Shown here: positions 22,147 through 32,839 of the stretch, in pieces | Layout: the number at the start of each line of letters is the position of its first letter | How positions within the stretch are numbered: the first letter of the stretch is position 1 | NCBI RefSeq assembly: GCF_030685535.1 | Contig: NZ_CP131601.1 | Location: forward strand, 2,914,001-2,978,000 | Reading direction: 5' to 3' | DNA from: Photobacterium leiognathi | GTDB taxonomy: Bacteria; Pseudomonadota; Gammaproteobacteria; Enterobacterales; Vibrionaceae | Length of the DNA stretch: 64,000 nucleotides | Translations under genes and position numbers: made by a program | The notes under the pieces: generated by a model | Told to the model about the DNA's origin: nothing | Seen by the model: the letters and a program-made list of their open reading frames with translations, nothing else | The model's database searches: none

Positions 22147-22174
22147 ATTATAGGGAGGTCGTGAGATATAGCAA
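22147..22174 (-). promoter_or_regulatory. rrn promoter P1
   Basis: On the minus strand TTGCTA (22174-22169), a 16-base spacer and TATAAT (22152-22147), followed by a GCGCCTCC discriminator. That GC-rich discriminator is the hallmark of stringently controlled rRNA promoters. It lies about 480 bases ahead of 16S. The stretch 21950-22140 between P1 and P2 holds no gene. Confidence 0.85.
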
Positions 22175-22274
22175 TAGTATTTCAAGAAAAAAGTGTTAAA
22201 TGCAAAAATTTCCAACGATAAGCCTTAAAATCATCACTTTTTGCACAATTTAACGAGTTTCTTATATCAAAAAG

Positions 22275-22310
22275 AAAAGGCATATGAGTAAACTCATATG
22301 CCTTTTCGTA
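22275..22310 (-). terminator. Terminator after cysQ
   Basis: AAAAGGCATATGAG (22275-22288) and CTCATATGCCTTTT (22293-22306) form a perfect 14-bp stem with a four-base loop. On the minus strand it is followed by T-rich sequence, so it ends the cys cluster just before the rrn promoters. Confidence 0.92.
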
Positions 22311-22321
22311 ATTTTTTAAGT

Positions 22322-23062
22322 TTAGTCTTTAATTGAAACAATAAATGACGAATTCAATAATTCTTCTCTGTGGTAATTCAGAGGTTGTCCATCAAGATCA
22401 GCAACAATAGCCCCAGCACTTTCTGCAACACACTGACCAGCAGCGGTATCCCACATCATTGTATGCCCTAGGCGTGGATAACGTTGAGCCCTGCCCTCTG
22501 CTACTAAACAGAACTTTAAGGATGATCCGACTTCCGTCATTTTATGCTCACCAATATGTTCTAGATATTGAGCAAGTTCTGGTGATGGATGAGAGCGGCT
22601 GCCAACAATTGTTGGTACTGTTGCCACTCTGACTTTAATTGGCTCACGCCCCGCTTTGGTTTCTAGCCATGCTTTTTCGCCATTCCCTAACCATGCTTTT
22701 TCTAATGCTGGCGCATAGACAACCCCTAATACAGGTTTCCCTTCTTTTATTAATGCGATATTAACGGTGAATTCGCCATTTTTACGAATGAACTCTTTGG
22801 TTCCATCAAGAGGATCAACTAACCAAAAGCTGTCCCAGTGTTGTCTTTCTTGCCAGTCAGTATGCGCTGACTCTTCTGAAAGAATGGGAATATCGGGAGT
22901 TAATTGCTTTAGCTTGGTAACAATAATTTCGTTTGCGGCAAGATCGGCATCGGTCACTGGACTACTATCTGATTTTTGTTCGATCTGAACCTGACCATGG
23001 TAACGATCCATAATGGCAGCACCGGCTTCTAAAGCGATGCTATATATTTCGTCGAGTAACAT
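22322..23062 (-). CDS. cysQ: 3'(2'),5'-bisphosphate nucleotidase CysQ
   Basis: Hydrolyses the PAP left after PAPS reduction to AMP, preventing toxic build-up. The inositol-monophosphatase fold shows DADLAANE, LSEES, the metal site DPLDGTKEFI and the C-terminal WDTAAGQCVAESAGA. The ATG at 23062 matches the E. coli N terminus (MLxxxxxxAxxAG). An in-frame TTG at 23068 after AAGGAG is an alternative start. It is the last gene of the first cys block, after cysC. Confidence 0.95.
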   Translation of the reverse strand: MLLDEIYSIALEAGAAIMDRYHGQVQIEQKSDSSPVTDADLAANEIIVTKLKQLTPDIPILSEESAHTDWQERQHWDSFWLVDPLDGTKEFIRKNGEFTVNIALIKEGKPVLGVVYAPALEKAWLGNGEKAWLETKAGREPIKVRVATVPTIVGSRSHPSPELAQYLEHIGEHKMTEVGSSLKFCLVAEGRAQRYPRLGHTMMWDTAAGQCVAESAGAIVADLDGQPLNYHREELLNSSFIVSIKD

Positions 23063-23089
23063 TGCCAATCCCTTTCTCCTTATTGTGTA

Positions 23090-23713
23090 TTAGCTGATGA
23101 TCTGTTGTGACTTAAGGTGTTCGATACACTGCGCCACCAGCTCTTCTATTGCGTGACTTCCTGCCGCTAAATGGATCTCAGGCGATAACGGCGACTGGTA
23201 TTCCGAATCGATACCAGTGAATTGCTTGATTTCACCTGCTCGCGCTTTTTTATACAAGCCTTTCGGATCACGTTTTTCACACTCGACTAAAGGTGTATCA
23301 ACAAAAACCTCAATAAACTCGCCATCAGGAAGAAGATCACGTACCAGCTGTCTTTCTTCTCGGTGAGGTGAAATAAACGCGCTCAGTACGATTAAACCCG
23401 CATCTGCCATTAGCACTGCAACCTCACCAATACGGCGAATATTCTCACGACGATCTTCACTGGAGAAACCTAAATCTCGGCATAAACCATGACGAACATT
23501 ATCGCCATCTAATAGATAAGTGTGATGACCAAGCTCAGCCAGTTTGTTTTCCAGTGCACCAGCGACAGTTGATTTACCCGCACCGCTTAACCCTGTAAAC
23601 CACAACACACAAGGTTTCTGCTGCTTTTGCTCGGCACGTAATGCTTTTGTTACGGTATGACGATGCCAAACAATGTTTTCGTTATCATCATGGACTTGTG
23701 GTGTGATTGTCAT
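23090..23713 (-). CDS. cysC: Adenylyl-sulfate kinase CysC
   Basis: Phosphorylates APS to PAPS. The Walker A motif is [14 protein letters not shown] (about residues 42-55), followed by [19 protein letters not shown] and the [36 protein letters not shown] stretch typical of APS kinases. Length 207 is usual. It lies between the SLC13 permease and cysQ, in the same operon direction. Confidence 0.97.
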   Translation of the reverse strand: MTITPQVHDDNENIVWHRHTVTKALRAEQKQQKPCVLWFTGLSGAGKSTVAGALENKLAELGHHTYLLDGDNVRHGLCRDLGFSSEDRRENIRRIGEVAVLMADAGLIVLSAFISPHREERQLVRDLLPDGEFIEVFVDTPLVECEKRDPKGLYKKARAGEIKQFTGIDSEYQSPLSPEIHLAAGSHAIEELVAQCIEHLKSQQIIS

Positions 23714-23735
23714 AACACACTCCGTTGTTTAGTGA

Positions 23736-25463
23736 TTAGAAAGGAAATAACAGTGGGATCAAACTGAGAACAACCACTGAATAGACTATCGATATCGGCA
23801 ATCCAATCCGTAGATAATCTTTTAATTTATAGTTACCAACGCTATAGACCAGTAAGTTGGTTTGATAACCGTAAGGTGAAATAAAGCTCGCACTCGCGCC
23901 AAATAACACCGCCATAATAAAAGGCATAGGATCAACGTTATAAGCCAATGCTAGGCTATAACCGATGGGGAATGATAAAGCGGCGGCGGCATTGTTAGTC
24001 ACCAGCTCAGTCAATACTAATGTCATGAGATACACAGCTATCAATGCGCCATATATTCCCCAACCATTGAAAGCCGTGATTAACGCTTCCCCCATACGCT
24101 CAGATAACCCAGTACTTATCATCAATTGCGCAAGAGTGAGCGCAGAGCCTACTATCACCACAATATCTACCGGAAATCGGCGACGTAACTCAGTAAAAGA
24201 AATAATCCCAACCGCGACCATCACGAGTAAGTAAGCCGCTAGCCCCTTAATAATGGGCAGCACATCCAATAAAGCGAGCCCAATAACAGTAAGAAATCCC
24301 ATTAATACTGCTGCACTTTTACTGTTATCTAATCGGGCACTGGAATCTAAGCCGTTTACTAATACGAACTCGCGATCTAACGTGGTTTTCTTCTGTTGAA
24401 AAGTTTTGCCCGGCACGATGACTAAGGTATCGCCAGCATGTAGTTCAATGTTACCCAATCCACCAGCTAGGCGTTCGTGACCACGACGAATGGCGACGAC
24501 TACTGCATCAAAGTTTTCTCTAAAGCGTGTACTCTTTAAAGTTTTTCCTCTGATCCCAGCTGAATGGCTCACGATCACTTCCATCATGGATTGACCATTA
24601 AGGTGATGTTGTCCAAAAAGGTTCAACCCTTGGATTTCTTGTAAAGTAGTGACGCTTTCTACATCACCGCAAAATAATAAGGTATCCCCTGCTTTTAATT
24701 TGGTATCAGGGCAAACAGGTGCGATTGTTTCACCATCTCGGATCAATTCAGCTAAGAATAAACGGCGTAATGCACGTAAGCCGTTTTCAGCCACCGTTTT
24801 TCCGACCAGAGGTGAATCTGCTTTTACTCGCGCTTCAAGAAAATAAGGCAATTGATCGTCAGCATGATCATCATAACTTGGTAATAAGTGGCTAAGCGGA
24901 ATAAGAATAGCCAGACCGATAACTAAAACAGCAAGGCCAATAACACTTGGCGCAAAGAAACTTAAACTCGGAAGTCCCGCATCTTCAACAAAGCTATTAA
25001 TGATTAAGTTAGTAGATGTACCGATCAGCGTTAAGGTGCCACCTAAAATCGCCGTATAGGATAAAGGTAACAATAATTTAGAAGGTGCATGGCGTTGATT
25101 ACGTTTAATGGCACCAATCAGTGAGACCACTACTGCCGTATTGTTAGTAAATGATGATAATAACGCGGTTGATAAACCGAGCTTAGTCACTACAGAGCTT
25201 TGACCGCCCTGTGAGATCTGACGCCCTACCCAACTTATCAACCGTGTTTTTTCTAATGCGATAGAAACAAGGATCAACAATACCAAAGTCAATAATGACG
25301 AATTAGTAAAGTTACCCGCCAAGGTAGGTAAATCGATCATGCCTGACTGAAAACCAATAAACGCAGCCCCTGCAAAGAGATAGGCAGGTTTGATCTTGGT
25401 TGCCAGTAAACAAAGAATGATCACTACCAACATAGCGAGAACGATCGCTTGCTCCCATCCCAT
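23736..25463 (-). CDS. SLC13/DASS-family permease with two RCK_C domains
   Basis: A 575-residue membrane protein with two hydrophobic blocks of about five to six helices each, around a soluble centre. The transport halves carry SFTNNTAVVVSL and GTSTNLIINSF (first) and ELVTNNAAAALSFP and GYQTNLLVYS (second), the duplicated Asn-containing signatures of the family. The centre (about 200-375) holds two TrkA-C-like domains, each with a GDTL segment. Being inside the cysN-cysC gap, a few bases from cysN, it is most likely a sulfate importer. No ABC sulfate genes are seen nearby. Substrate is an inference. Confidence 0.88.
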   Translation of the reverse strand: MGWEQAIVLAMLVVIILCLLATKIKPAYLFAGAAFIGFQSGMIDLPTLAGNFTNSSLLTLVLLILVSIALEKTRLISWVGRQISQGGQSSVVTKLGLSTALLSSFTNNTAVVVSLIGAIKRNQRHAPSKLLLPLSYTAILGGTLTLIGTSTNLIINSFVEDAGLPSLSFFAPSVIGLAVLVIGLAILIPLSHLLPSYDDHADDQLPYFLEARVKADSPLVGKTVAENGLRALRRLFLAELIRDGETIAPVCPDTKLKAGDTLLFCGDVESVTTLQEIQGLNLFGQHHLNGQSMMEVIVSHSAGIRGKTLKSTRFRENFDAVVVAIRRGHERLAGGLGNIELHAGDTLVIVPGKTFQQKKTTLDREFVLVNGLDSSARLDNSKSAAVLMGFLTVIGLALLDVLPIIKGLAAYLLVMVAVGIISFTELRRRFPVDIVVIVGSALTLAQLMISTGLSERMGEALITAFNGWGIYGALIAVYLMTLVLTELVTNNAAAALSFPIGYSLALAYNVDPMPFIMAVLFGASASFISPYGYQTNLLVYSVGNYKLKDYLRIGLPISIVYSVVVLSLIPLLFPF

Positions 25464-25468
25464 GATGA

Positions 25469-26893
25469 TTACCCTAGCAACTTGCTAAGATCTTTCGCAT
25501 CCCAATGCGGGAAGTGCTTACGGATCAGGGCATTTAATTCAACTTCAAAGGCTGAGTATTGCGTAGTATTTTGTTTCGCATCTAACGCTTCACGAACCAT
25601 ACCCGCACCAACCGTTACATTGGTTAAACGATCAATCACAATGAAGCCACCGTTGTCTTTACACGCTTGGTAACTATCTACCGCAATCGCTTCATTTAAG
25701 CTCACTTCACACAGACCAATACCATTTAAGGGCAATGCTTCCGTTTTGAAGGTTTCAAGGTTGTTGATATCCACTTGGTGGCGAATAGCATCAACCGTAC
25801 CGACGGTTTTCTTACCTGCTACTTTAATATCGTATTGGCGGCCTGTTTCTAATGGTGATTCCCCCATCCAAACAATATCAGCTAATACGTTATTACTTAG
25901 CGGTACAGTTTCCTCGCCAGCCACTAACGTATCACCACGGCTAATATCAATTTCATCAGCCAAGGTTACAGTGACAGCTAAACCTGGATGCGCCACTTCA
26001 AGATCACCATCAAAGGTAACGATACGCTCAACAGTGGATGTTTTACCTGATGGTAATGCACGTACTGTTTGACCAACACGTAATTCACCGGATGCCAATG
26101 TGCCTGCAAAACCACGGAAATCAAGATTAGGACGGTTAACGTATTGGACAGGGAAACGCAGCGCATCAGAGGTTTGATCTTGGGCTAGGTCAACTTTCTC
26201 TAATAACGTCAATAATGAGTCACCTTGATACCAAGGGGTTTTATCGCTCAAACCAACAACGTTATCACCTTCAAGTGCTGATAATGGCACTAGGCTAATA
26301 TTGATATCACTATTCAGTTTTTTCGAGAACGCTAAGTATTCTTCACGGATAGATTCAAAACGCGCTTGATCAAAACCCACCAAGTCCATTTTATTAATCG
26401 CAACGATAAAGTGACGAATACCCAATAGACTCGCAATGTAAGAATGACGACGAGTTTGATCCAATACGCCTTTACGCGCATCGATCAAAATAACCGCGAC
26501 ATCACAAGTTGAAGCCCCTGTTGCCATATTACGGGTGTACTGTTCATGCCCCGGAGTATCGGCAATAATGAATTTACGTGCTTTGGTTGAAAAGTAGCGG
26601 TAAGCCACATCAATGGTGATCCCTTGCTCACGCTCAGCTTGTAAACCATCAACCAGCAGTGCCAAGTCAGGTTTATCACCTGTAGTACCGACTTTCTGGC
26701 TGTCGGTATGAATGGCTGCTAACTGATCTTCATAAATCTGGTGTGAATCATGTAATAGTCGACCGATAAGCGTACTTTTACCGTCATCCACTGAGCCACA
26801 GGTTAAAAATCGCAGCAGAGATTTATTATGGTGTTGGTCAAGGTAAGCTTCGATACCGAGCTCAGCGACCTGTTGTTCAATCACGCTATTCAT
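25469..26893 (-). CDS. cysN: Sulfate adenylyltransferase subunit 1 CysN
   Basis: GTPase subunit that drives ATP sulfurylase. G motifs are [12 protein letters not shown] (P-loop, about 33-44), [16 protein letters not shown], and NKMDLVGF. Translation-factor-like beta-barrel domains follow. The 474-residue length fits CysN without a fused CysC domain, and a separate cysC lies downstream. The ribosome-binding site AAGGAGAG precedes the ATG. It follows cysD by ten bases. Confidence 0.97.
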   Translation of the reverse strand: MNSVIEQQVAELGIEAYLDQHHNKSLLRFLTCGSVDDGKSTLIGRLLHDSHQIYEDQLAAIHTDSQKVGTTGDKPDLALLVDGLQAEREQGITIDVAYRYFSTKARKFIIADTPGHEQYTRNMATGASTCDVAVILIDARKGVLDQTRRHSYIASLLGIRHFIVAINKMDLVGFDQARFESIREEYLAFSKKLNSDINISLVPLSALEGDNVVGLSDKTPWYQGDSLLTLLEKVDLAQDQTSDALRFPVQYVNRPNLDFRGFAGTLASGELRVGQTVRALPSGKTSTVERIVTFDGDLEVAHPGLAVTVTLADEIDISRGDTLVAGEETVPLSNNVLADIVWMGESPLETGRQYDIKVAGKKTVGTVDAIRHQVDINNLETFKTEALPLNGIGLCEVSLNEAIAVDSYQACKDNGGFIVIDRLTNVTVGAGMVREALDAKQNTTQYSAFEVELNALIRKHFPHWDAKDLSKLLG

Positions 26894-26903
26894 TATTCTC
26901 TCC

Positions 26904-27812
26904 TTAGAAGTAACCTTGGCGTTTTTTCAATTCCATAGATCCGGACTGATCGTGGTCAATCGCTCGGCCTTGTCGCTCACTCGATGTTGCCACCAGCATC
27001 TCTTCAATAATGCCAGGCAGCGTATCTGCGGTTGATTCAATGGCTCCCGTTAGCGGGTAACAGCCCAAGGTTCTAAAGCGCACACTCTTTTGTTCAATGG
27101 TTTCACCTGGCTGTAGTTCCATACGATCGTCGTCGACCATGATCAACATACCATCGCGCTCAACGACAGGACGCACTTCCGATAGGTATAACGGTACGAT
27201 TTCAATGCCTTCAAGGTAAATGTATTGCCAAATATCAAGCTCAGTCCAATTTGATAGCGGGAAGACGCGAATGCTTTCGCCTTTATTGATTTGGCCGTTA
27301 TAGGTTTTCCATAGCTCAGGACGCTGGTTTTTCGGATCCCATGTGTGGTTCTTATCGCGGAAGGAATACACGCGCTCTTTCGCTCGAGATTTTTCTTCGT
27401 CACGACGTGCGCCACCAAAAGCGGCATCAAAACCATACTTATCCAGCGCCTGCTTCAAGCCTTGGGTTTTCATGATATCGGTATGTTTTGATGAGCCGTG
27501 AACAAACGGACTACATCCCATCGCCAACCCTTCTGGGTTTTTGTGTACCAATAGATCAAAACCGTATTTTTCTGCAGTTCGATCGCGAAATTCGATCATC
27601 TCACGGAATTTCCAATCGGTATCAACGTGCAGCAATGGGAACGGAATTTTCCCCGGATAAAATGCCTTGCGTGCAAGGTGTAACATCACCGATGAATCTT
27701 TACCGATAGAGTACATCATCACTGGATTATCAAACTCAGCCGCTACTTCACGGATAATGTGGATACTTTCCGCTTCTAACTGCTTGAGGTGGGTTAAACG
27801 TTTCGGGTCCAT
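26904..27812 (-). CDS. cysD: Sulfate adenylyltransferase subunit 2 CysD
   Basis: Catalytic ATP-sulfurylase subunit making APS from ATP and sulfate. The PP-loop variant [18 protein letters not shown] lies near 40-55, with [27 protein letters not shown] and the C-terminal [12 protein letters not shown]. The start at 27812 ([16 protein letters not shown]) is chosen over 27824 because GGAG lies six bases before it and it matches E. coli CysD (302 residues). cysG ends about 13 bases upstream. Confidence 0.97.
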   Translation of the reverse strand: MDPKRLTHLKQLEAESIHIIREVAAEFDNPVMMYSIGKDSSVMLHLARKAFYPGKIPFPLLHVDTDWKFREMIEFRDRTAEKYGFDLLVHKNPEGLAMGCSPFVHGSSKHTDIMKTQGLKQALDKYGFDAAFGGARRDEEKSRAKERVYSFRDKNHTWDPKNQRPELWKTYNGQINKGESIRVFPLSNWTELDIWQYIYLEGIEIVPLYLSEVRPVVERDGMLIMVDDDRMELQPGETIEQKSVRFRTLGCYPLTGAIESTADTLPGIIEEMLVATSSERQGRAIDHDQSGSMELKKRQGYF

Positions 27813-27825
27813 CTCTCTCTCCATA

Positions 27826-29241
27826 CTATGCCAGTTTAACTACCGCATCTTGCTGCTGTAGCGACTGTTCCTGTTTTGTGAACCAATCTAATTTCGTCGA
27901 TAGGTTTACCACCTCTCCTACAACAATCAGCGAGGGAGAAGCAGCGTGTTGAGCTAATTGAGCCAGTTCGCTTAACTGACCTTTTAATACTTTTTGCGTT
28001 TTCTGCGTGCCACGTTCAATGATGGCTATCGGAGTGTCTGCACCACGACCGTGCTCTAATAATTGCTGTTGAATATGACTCGATTTCATCAAGCCCATAT
28101 AAATCACTAAAGTCTGCTTACCACGAGCCAGCGTTGACCAATCCAAGGTGTCACCATCAGGCTTTAAATGCCCAGTCACAAACATGGCAGTTTGGGCATA
28201 ATCACGGTGAGTGAGAGGAATACCAGCATAAGCGGTAGCACCTGCAGCGGCAGTAATACCCGGTACGACTTGAAATGGAATATCAGCATCAAATAGCACT
28301 TCTAATTCTTCACCACCGCGGCCAAACACAAACGGATCGCCACCTTTTAAACGCACGACACGCTTACCTTGTTTGGCATAGTGAACAATTAAACGATTGG
28401 TTTCTTCTTGCGGCACGCTGTGAAAACCTGCTTTTTTGCCAACACAGACTAGCTCTGCATCACGGCGAACAAGATCCATGACTTCATCAGAGACTAAATA
28501 GTCATAAAGCACGACATCGGCCTGTTGCATTAACTGCAATGCACGAAGAGTTAGTAATCCTGCATCACCTGGACCTGCCCCAATTAATGCCACTTGGCCT
28601 TGAGGAGGTGCTTGATGGGTTAATGCCACCAGCTCTTGTTCGGCTTCTTGCTCACGACCTGCAGCAACTAAATCACCAAATCGTCCGTTGAAGGCTTGCT
28701 CCCAGAAATAACGACGAGCAGAAAAAGACGAAACAGTTTGTGATAAACGCTGACGGAAATTACCTGCGATAGTCGCCATACGTCCTAAATGTTGTGGTAG
28801 TAACGCTTCTAGCTTTTCACGTAATAAGCGAGCCAGTACAGGAGCTTGGCCTGACGAAGAAATCGCGATAATGATTGGGGAACGATCAACAATAGAGGGA
28901 ACAATGAAGCTGCAACGTTGGGTATCATCTACCACATTCACCAACACTTGACGTTGATTGGCTGATTGATACACCAGGGCATTAACAGATTTGCGATCCG
29001 TTGCCGCGATAGCTAAGAAAATGCCATCAAGATCGTCAGGTGAAAAGATCTCACCTACATGTTGAATTTGTCCTTGGGCTAATGCAGCAGTGAAATCCGC
29101 ATTTAACGTTGGGGCAATGACACGCACATCAGCCCCTGCTTTTAATAGCATACGGGTTTTACGCCACGCGCTGTCATCACCACCGACAACCAAACACGGT
29201 CGACGCTTTAAATCTGCAAAAATTGGCAAGTAATCCATCAT
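27826..29241 (-). CDS. cysG: Siroheme synthase CysG
   Basis: Trifunctional enzyme converting uroporphyrinogen III to siroheme, the cofactor of sulfite reductase. The N-terminal part (about 1-150) is the dehydrogenase/ferrochelatase, with [11 protein letters not shown] and VPSIVDRSP holding the expected catalytic Asp and Ser. The C-terminal part is the SAM-dependent methylase, with [33 protein letters not shown] and [12 protein letters not shown]. The NAD-binding turn reads [11 protein letters not shown], with Asp at the usual third glycine. Starts at 29241 or 29238 are equally possible. It ends with a normal TAG stop. Confidence 0.95.
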   Translation of the reverse strand: MMDYLPIFADLKRRPCLVVGGDDSAWRKTRMLLKAGADVRVIAPTLNADFTAALAQGQIQHVGEIFSPDDLDGIFLAIAATDRKSVNALVYQSANQRQVLVNVVDDTQRCSFIVPSIVDRSPIIIAISSSGQAPVLARLLREKLEALLPQHLGRMATIAGNFRQRLSQTVSSFSARRYFWEQAFNGRFGDLVAAGREQEAEQELVALTHQAPPQGQVALIGAGPGDAGLLTLRALQLMQQADVVLYDYLVSDEVMDLVRRDAELVCVGKKAGFHSVPQEETNRLIVHYAKQGKRVVRLKGGDPFVFGRGGEELEVLFDADIPFQVVPGITAAAGATAYAGIPLTHRDYAQTAMFVTGHLKPDGDTLDWSTLARGKQTLVIYMGLMKSSHIQQQLLEHGRGADTPIAIIERGTQKTQKVLKGQLSELAQLAQHAASPSLIVVGEVVNLSTKLDWFTKQEQSLQQQDAVVKLA

Positions 29242-29656
29242 TAGCCCCTCTTTTTATCCCTAGATGCACTATAGAGGGGGCTAGATATTACTTGAAATTC
29301 TAAAATTTCATTTTTTATTCCAAAATGTTTAGCAAAACGCTGCCTTTTCGCCAAAATGAAACTAATCAGAGGCTTTCGCTATATAAAGACGAATATATAG
29401 TGATAAATCTCACTTTTATTGCCTGCACTAGGGAAGCAAGCAAATCGCTCCCCTAAACGTTATGCCTTTTCTGTCTAGGTTATGACGAATAACTCACCTT
29501 CAAATGAGTTAAATCGAACCGCAATATTCGATCTCAGTAACACTCCATCAAAAAAAACGAGATCGATAGCACAATAGTGCGACACAGCTAACAGCGTTTA
29601 TCAGCATATTTGATACCTTACGCCTGCTTTTTTGCCTACCCCGTTTGGAGATATTC
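29242..29656. other. Divergent promoter region between cysG and cpdB
   Basis: 415 bases with no gene. It contains a 7-bp inverted repeat (TGAAATT/AATTTCA near 29300) and a CRP-like palindrome (separate entry). No CysB site could be recognised by eye. Confidence 0.5.
29396..29417. promoter_or_regulatory. Candidate CRP-family binding site
   Basis: GTGA (29400-29403), a six-base spacer and TCAC (29410-29413), flanked by A/T, match the core of the CRP palindrome. It lies about 160 bases from cysG and 245 from cpdB. The assignment rests on the core only. Confidence 0.35.
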
Positions 29657-31624
29657 ATGACGTTATCAGCTAAGCCTTTATCAATTGCGATCCTTGGCGG
29701 TTTACTCACGCTTGCAGGCCCTGCTACTGCAGACACCATCAAGCTACGTATCCTAGAAACAACCGATATCCATACCAATGTGATGGATTACGATTACTAC
29801 AAAGATAAACCAACGGACAAAACAGGCTTAGTGCGAACAGCAACGTTAGTTGAGAAAGCACGCGGTGAAGTAACAAACAGCGTATTAGTTGATAATGGTG
29901 ACTTGCTACAAGGTAGCCCTATGGGTGACTACATGGCAGCCAAAGGGATCAAACACGGTGAAGTACACCCTGTTTACAAGGTAATGAACCAACTTAATTA
30001 CGATGTGGGTAACATTGGTAACCACGAGTTTAACTATGGTTTGGACTTCCTTGATACCAGCATTGAAGGTGCTGACTTCCCTTACATTAATGCTAACGTT
30101 TACGATCTAAAAACAGGCAAAAACCTATTTAAGCCTTACCTTATTAAGGAATACACCTTCAAAGACATCGATGGTAACGATCAACAAGTGAAGATCGGTT
30201 ACATCGGTTTTGTACCGCCACAAATCATGGTGTGGGATAAGAAGAACTTAGAAGGTAAAGTGGAAGCAAAAGACATTAAGCAAACCGCTGAGAAATTCAT
30301 TCCACAGATGAAAGCAGAAGGTGCTGACATCATCGTGGCAATTCCACACTCAGGTGTTGCGGCAGACCCATACAAAGTAGGCGCAGAAAACTCGGTTTAC
30401 TACTTAACACAAGTTAAGGGCATTGATGCGATTGCCTTTGGTCACTCACACGCAGTATTCCCGAGCAAAGATTTTGCTAACCTACCGGGCGCAGATGTAG
30501 AGAAAGGTACGATCAATGGTATTCCTGCTGTAATGCCGGGTCGCTGGGGCGATCACGTGGGTATCATGGACTTGGTGCTGGATAAAGATGGCAACAGCTG
30601 GAAAGTGACTTCAGCACAAACTGAAGCTCGCCCTATTTTCGACAAAGCGACGCAAAAGCCTATCGTTGATGCCGATCCTAAATTAGTCGCAGCCGTAAAA
30701 GTGGATCATAACGCGACTCGTGATTTTGTTAACCAACCAATCGGTAAAGCAAGCGATGTGATGTACAGCTACCTTGCACTGGTACAAGATGATCCAACGG
30801 TACAAATCGTTAACCTTGCACAGAAAGATTATGTTGAGCGCTTCATTCAAGGCGATCCTGATCTAGACGGTATCCCTGTTCTGTCTGCTGCCGCTCCATT
30901 TAAAGCTGGCGGTCGTGGTAACGATGCAACCAACTTTACTGAAGTAGAAGCAGGTCAGCTGACTTTCCGTAACGCTGCTGACTTATACTTGTACCCAAAT
31001 ACCCTTGTTGCAATGAAAGTGACAGGTAAAGAAGTAAAAGAGTGGCTGGAGTGTTCTGCTGGTCAATTTAACCAAATCGATGTTAACAGTGATAAACCAC
31101 AAGGTTTGATCAACTGGGATGGTTTCCGTACTTACAACTTCGATGTGATTGATGGCGTAACTTACAACATCGATATTTCACAACAAGCGAAATATGACGG
31201 TGAATGTAAGGTGGTGAACCCAACAGCAAACCGTATTAAAGATCTAACTTTCAACGGTAAGCCTGTTGCTGACAATCAAAAATTCATTATCGCGACCAAT
31301 AACTACCGAGCTTACAGCGGTAAGTTTGCAGGTACAGGTGAGAAGTTTGTCGCGTTCGCATCACCAGATGAAAACCGTACTGTACTTTCAGACTACATCA
31401 GCCGTGTAAGTAAAGAGAAAGGCCAAGTAATACCGAGTGCTGATAACAACTGGCACTTCACACCACTGAAGAGTGATAAAAAGTTAGATATTCGCTTTGA
31501 AACCGCCAATAGTGAAAAAGCAGCCAAGTTCATTAAAGACAAAGGTCAGTACCCAATGACCCAAGTTGAAACAACACCAACTGGCTTTGCTATTTACCAA
31601 TTGGATTTACAACACGCGAAATAA
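29657..31624 (+). CDS. cpdB: 2',3'-cyclic-nucleotide 2'-phosphodiesterase/3'-nucleotidase CpdB
   Basis: Periplasmic enzyme that degrades 2',3'-cyclic nucleotides and 3'-nucleotides to scavenge nucleosides and phosphate. A signal peptide ends GPATAD. The metallophosphatase half shows [40 protein letters not shown] and AFGHSHAVF. The C-terminal 5'-nucleotidase half shows [25 protein letters not shown]. The start at 29657 has GGAG seven bases upstream and is preferred to the frame opening at 29645. Length is 655 residues. A terminator follows. Confidence 0.96.
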   Translation: MTLSAKPLSIAILGGLLTLAGPATADTIKLRILETTDIHTNVMDYDYYKDKPTDKTGLVRTATLVEKARGEVTNSVLVDNGDLLQGSPMGDYMAAKGIKHGEVHPVYKVMNQLNYDVGNIGNHEFNYGLDFLDTSIEGADFPYINANVYDLKTGKNLFKPYLIKEYTFKDIDGNDQQVKIGYIGFVPPQIMVWDKKNLEGKVEAKDIKQTAEKFIPQMKAEGADIIVAIPHSGVAADPYKVGAENSVYYLTQVKGIDAIAFGHSHAVFPSKDFANLPGADVEKGTINGIPAVMPGRWGDHVGIMDLVLDKDGNSWKVTSAQTEARPIFDKATQKPIVDADPKLVAAVKVDHNATRDFVNQPIGKASDVMYSYLALVQDDPTVQIVNLAQKDYVERFIQGDPDLDGIPVLSAAAPFKAGGRGNDATNFTEVEAGQLTFRNAADLYLYPNTLVAMKVTGKEVKEWLECSAGQFNQIDVNSDKPQGLINWDGFRTYNFDVIDGVTYNIDISQQAKYDGECKVVNPTANRIKDLTFNGKPVADNQKFIIATNNYRAYSGKFAGTGEKFVAFASPDENRTVLSDYISRVSKEKGQVIPSADNNWHFTPLKSDKKLDIRFETANSEKAAKFIKDKGQYPMTQVETTPTGFAIYQLDLQHAK

Positions 31625-31648
31625 TCGTCGTAATAAAGTAAGCTATCA

Positions 31649-31678
31649 ATACCGCAGCACTGTCTGCGGTATTTTTTT
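31649..31678 (+). terminator. Terminator after cpdB
   Basis: ATACCGCAG (31649-31657) pairs with CTGCGGTAT (31664-31672) and is followed by seven T. Confidence 0.92.
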
Positions 31679-31699
31679 ACTGTTAAAGAGTGAGCTACC

Positions 31700-32284
31700 A
31701 TGAAGCATTCCGCACAACTTTCTCAACTTGCCGAATTTCTTCAACAATTTGGCGCAGAGCAAACCACCATTGACGAAACATTAGCACACGCTCAAATATT
31801 AGAACTGCCTACTCGTCATATCTTGCTCAATCAAGGTCAACAAGCTGAGCAATTTTACTTTTTACTCGATGGACTGTGCCATGCCTGTTATCTCACTGAA
31901 AACGGTAAACAATTCAGTAAAGAGTTTTATTGGGATCAAGATGCGTTAATTGGCTTTGAAGGGCTGATCACCCAATCCCCGTCGCCTTTTCTATTAGAAA
32001 CCTTATCAACCAGTCAGCTTATTGCACTACCGATTGCGTTAATTGAAACATGGCGTGCCCAAGGCTTAACACTGTATATCAACTTATTAGAACGTCAGTT
32101 GGTGTTTAAAGAAAACAAAGAGCGCTTTATGTTGATGTACAGCCCTGAAGAGCGATACCAATTGTTTACGCAAAGTTTTGCGGAGCTTAATTTTAAACTA
32201 ACGGACTACCAGATTGCGTCGTACCTAGGGATCACGCCGATTAGTTTAAGCCGCATTAAAAAAAGGCAAGCACAGCCACAATAA
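31700..32284 (+). CDS. Crp/Fnr-family transcriptional regulator
   Basis: A 194-residue regulator. It has an N-terminal cyclic-nucleotide-binding-like barrel (about 25-120, with ILLNQGQQAEQFYFLLDGL) and a short C-terminal helix-turn-helix (YQIASYLGITPISLSRIKKR, about 168-188). It has no iron-sulfur cysteine cluster of the Fnr type. The key phosphate-binding Arg of true CRP is not evident, so the ligand is unknown. It may control the acetyltransferase and exporter genes just downstream; that is inference from position. Confidence 0.88.
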   Translation: MKHSAQLSQLAEFLQQFGAEQTTIDETLAHAQILELPTRHILLNQGQQAEQFYFLLDGLCHACYLTENGKQFSKEFYWDQDALIGFEGLITQSPSPFLLETLSTSQLIALPIALIETWRAQGLTLYINLLERQLVFKENKERFMLMYSPEERYQLFTQSFAELNFKLTDYQIASYLGITPISLSRIKKRQAQPQ

Positions 32285-32300
32285 TACAACGAAATTAACA

Positions 32301-32375
32301 ATGGTTAATGAGGCATTGAAAGACTCAGGTTACTATGAAGATAACTTTGTTTATCGCCTAAAAGAGAACACCTGA
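32301..32375 (+). CDS. Candidate 24-residue ORF coupled to elaA
   Basis: A short frame from ATG 32301 to TGA 32373-32375. The stop overlaps the next start as TGATG, the arrangement used for translational coupling. The peptide is acidic (MVNEALKDSGYYEDNFVYRL region) and has no signal or membrane segment. There is no strong ribosome-binding site. The same frame stays open upstream to the A7 run at the end of the Crp-like gene, so it could also be an extension reached by slippage there. Weakly supported. Confidence 0.25.
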   Translation: MVNEALKDSGYYEDNFVYRLKENT

Positions 32376-32839
32376 TGCTTACTTGGCAATGCCTTTCTTT
32401 TGCACAACTCACACCCCACCAGCTTTATGATGCACTAAAGCTTCGATCTGATATTTTTGTCGTCGAGCAAACCTGTGTTTACCCTGATCTTGATGATAAT
32501 GATCGCGAGGATGATGTTTACCACCTACTCGGTTATCAAGATGGCAAACTGATCGCTTACTTACGCTTATTACGCCCGGGGCTTACTTACGATAACGTCA
32601 GCATTGGTCGTGTGGTCACAGCACAAGAAGCACGTGGTAATGGCATCGGTCATGAGCTCATCAAACAAGGACTCGCCAACGCTGCCCGTCTTTGGCCGAA
32701 TGCAACGATTGAGATCGGTGCGCAAGAGCATCTCATTCATTTTTATCGTCAGCATGGATTCGAGCAAACTTCTGAGATGTATCTTGAAGATGGCATTCCG
32801 CATGTTGATATGATCCTGACCCAAGGCCAGCCAAGATGA
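32375..32839 (+). CDS. elaA: ElaA-type GNAT acetyltransferase
   Basis: A 154-residue GNAT-fold protein matching ElaA. It has LYDALKLRSDIFVVEQTCVYPDLDDND at the N terminus, the acetyl-CoA loop IGRVVTAQEARGNGIGHELI (about 77-96) and the C-terminal FYRQHGFEQTSEMYLEDGIPHVDM. The acceptor substrate is not established. It overlaps the exporter gene by four bases (ATGA), so the two are an operon. Confidence 0.92.
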   Translation: MLTWQCLSFAQLTPHQLYDALKLRSDIFVVEQTCVYPDLDDNDREDDVYHLLGYQDGKLIAYLRLLRPGLTYDNVSIGRVVTAQEARGNGIGHELIKQGLANAARLWPNATIEIGAQEHLIHFYRQHGFEQTSEMYLEDGIPHVDMILTQGQPR

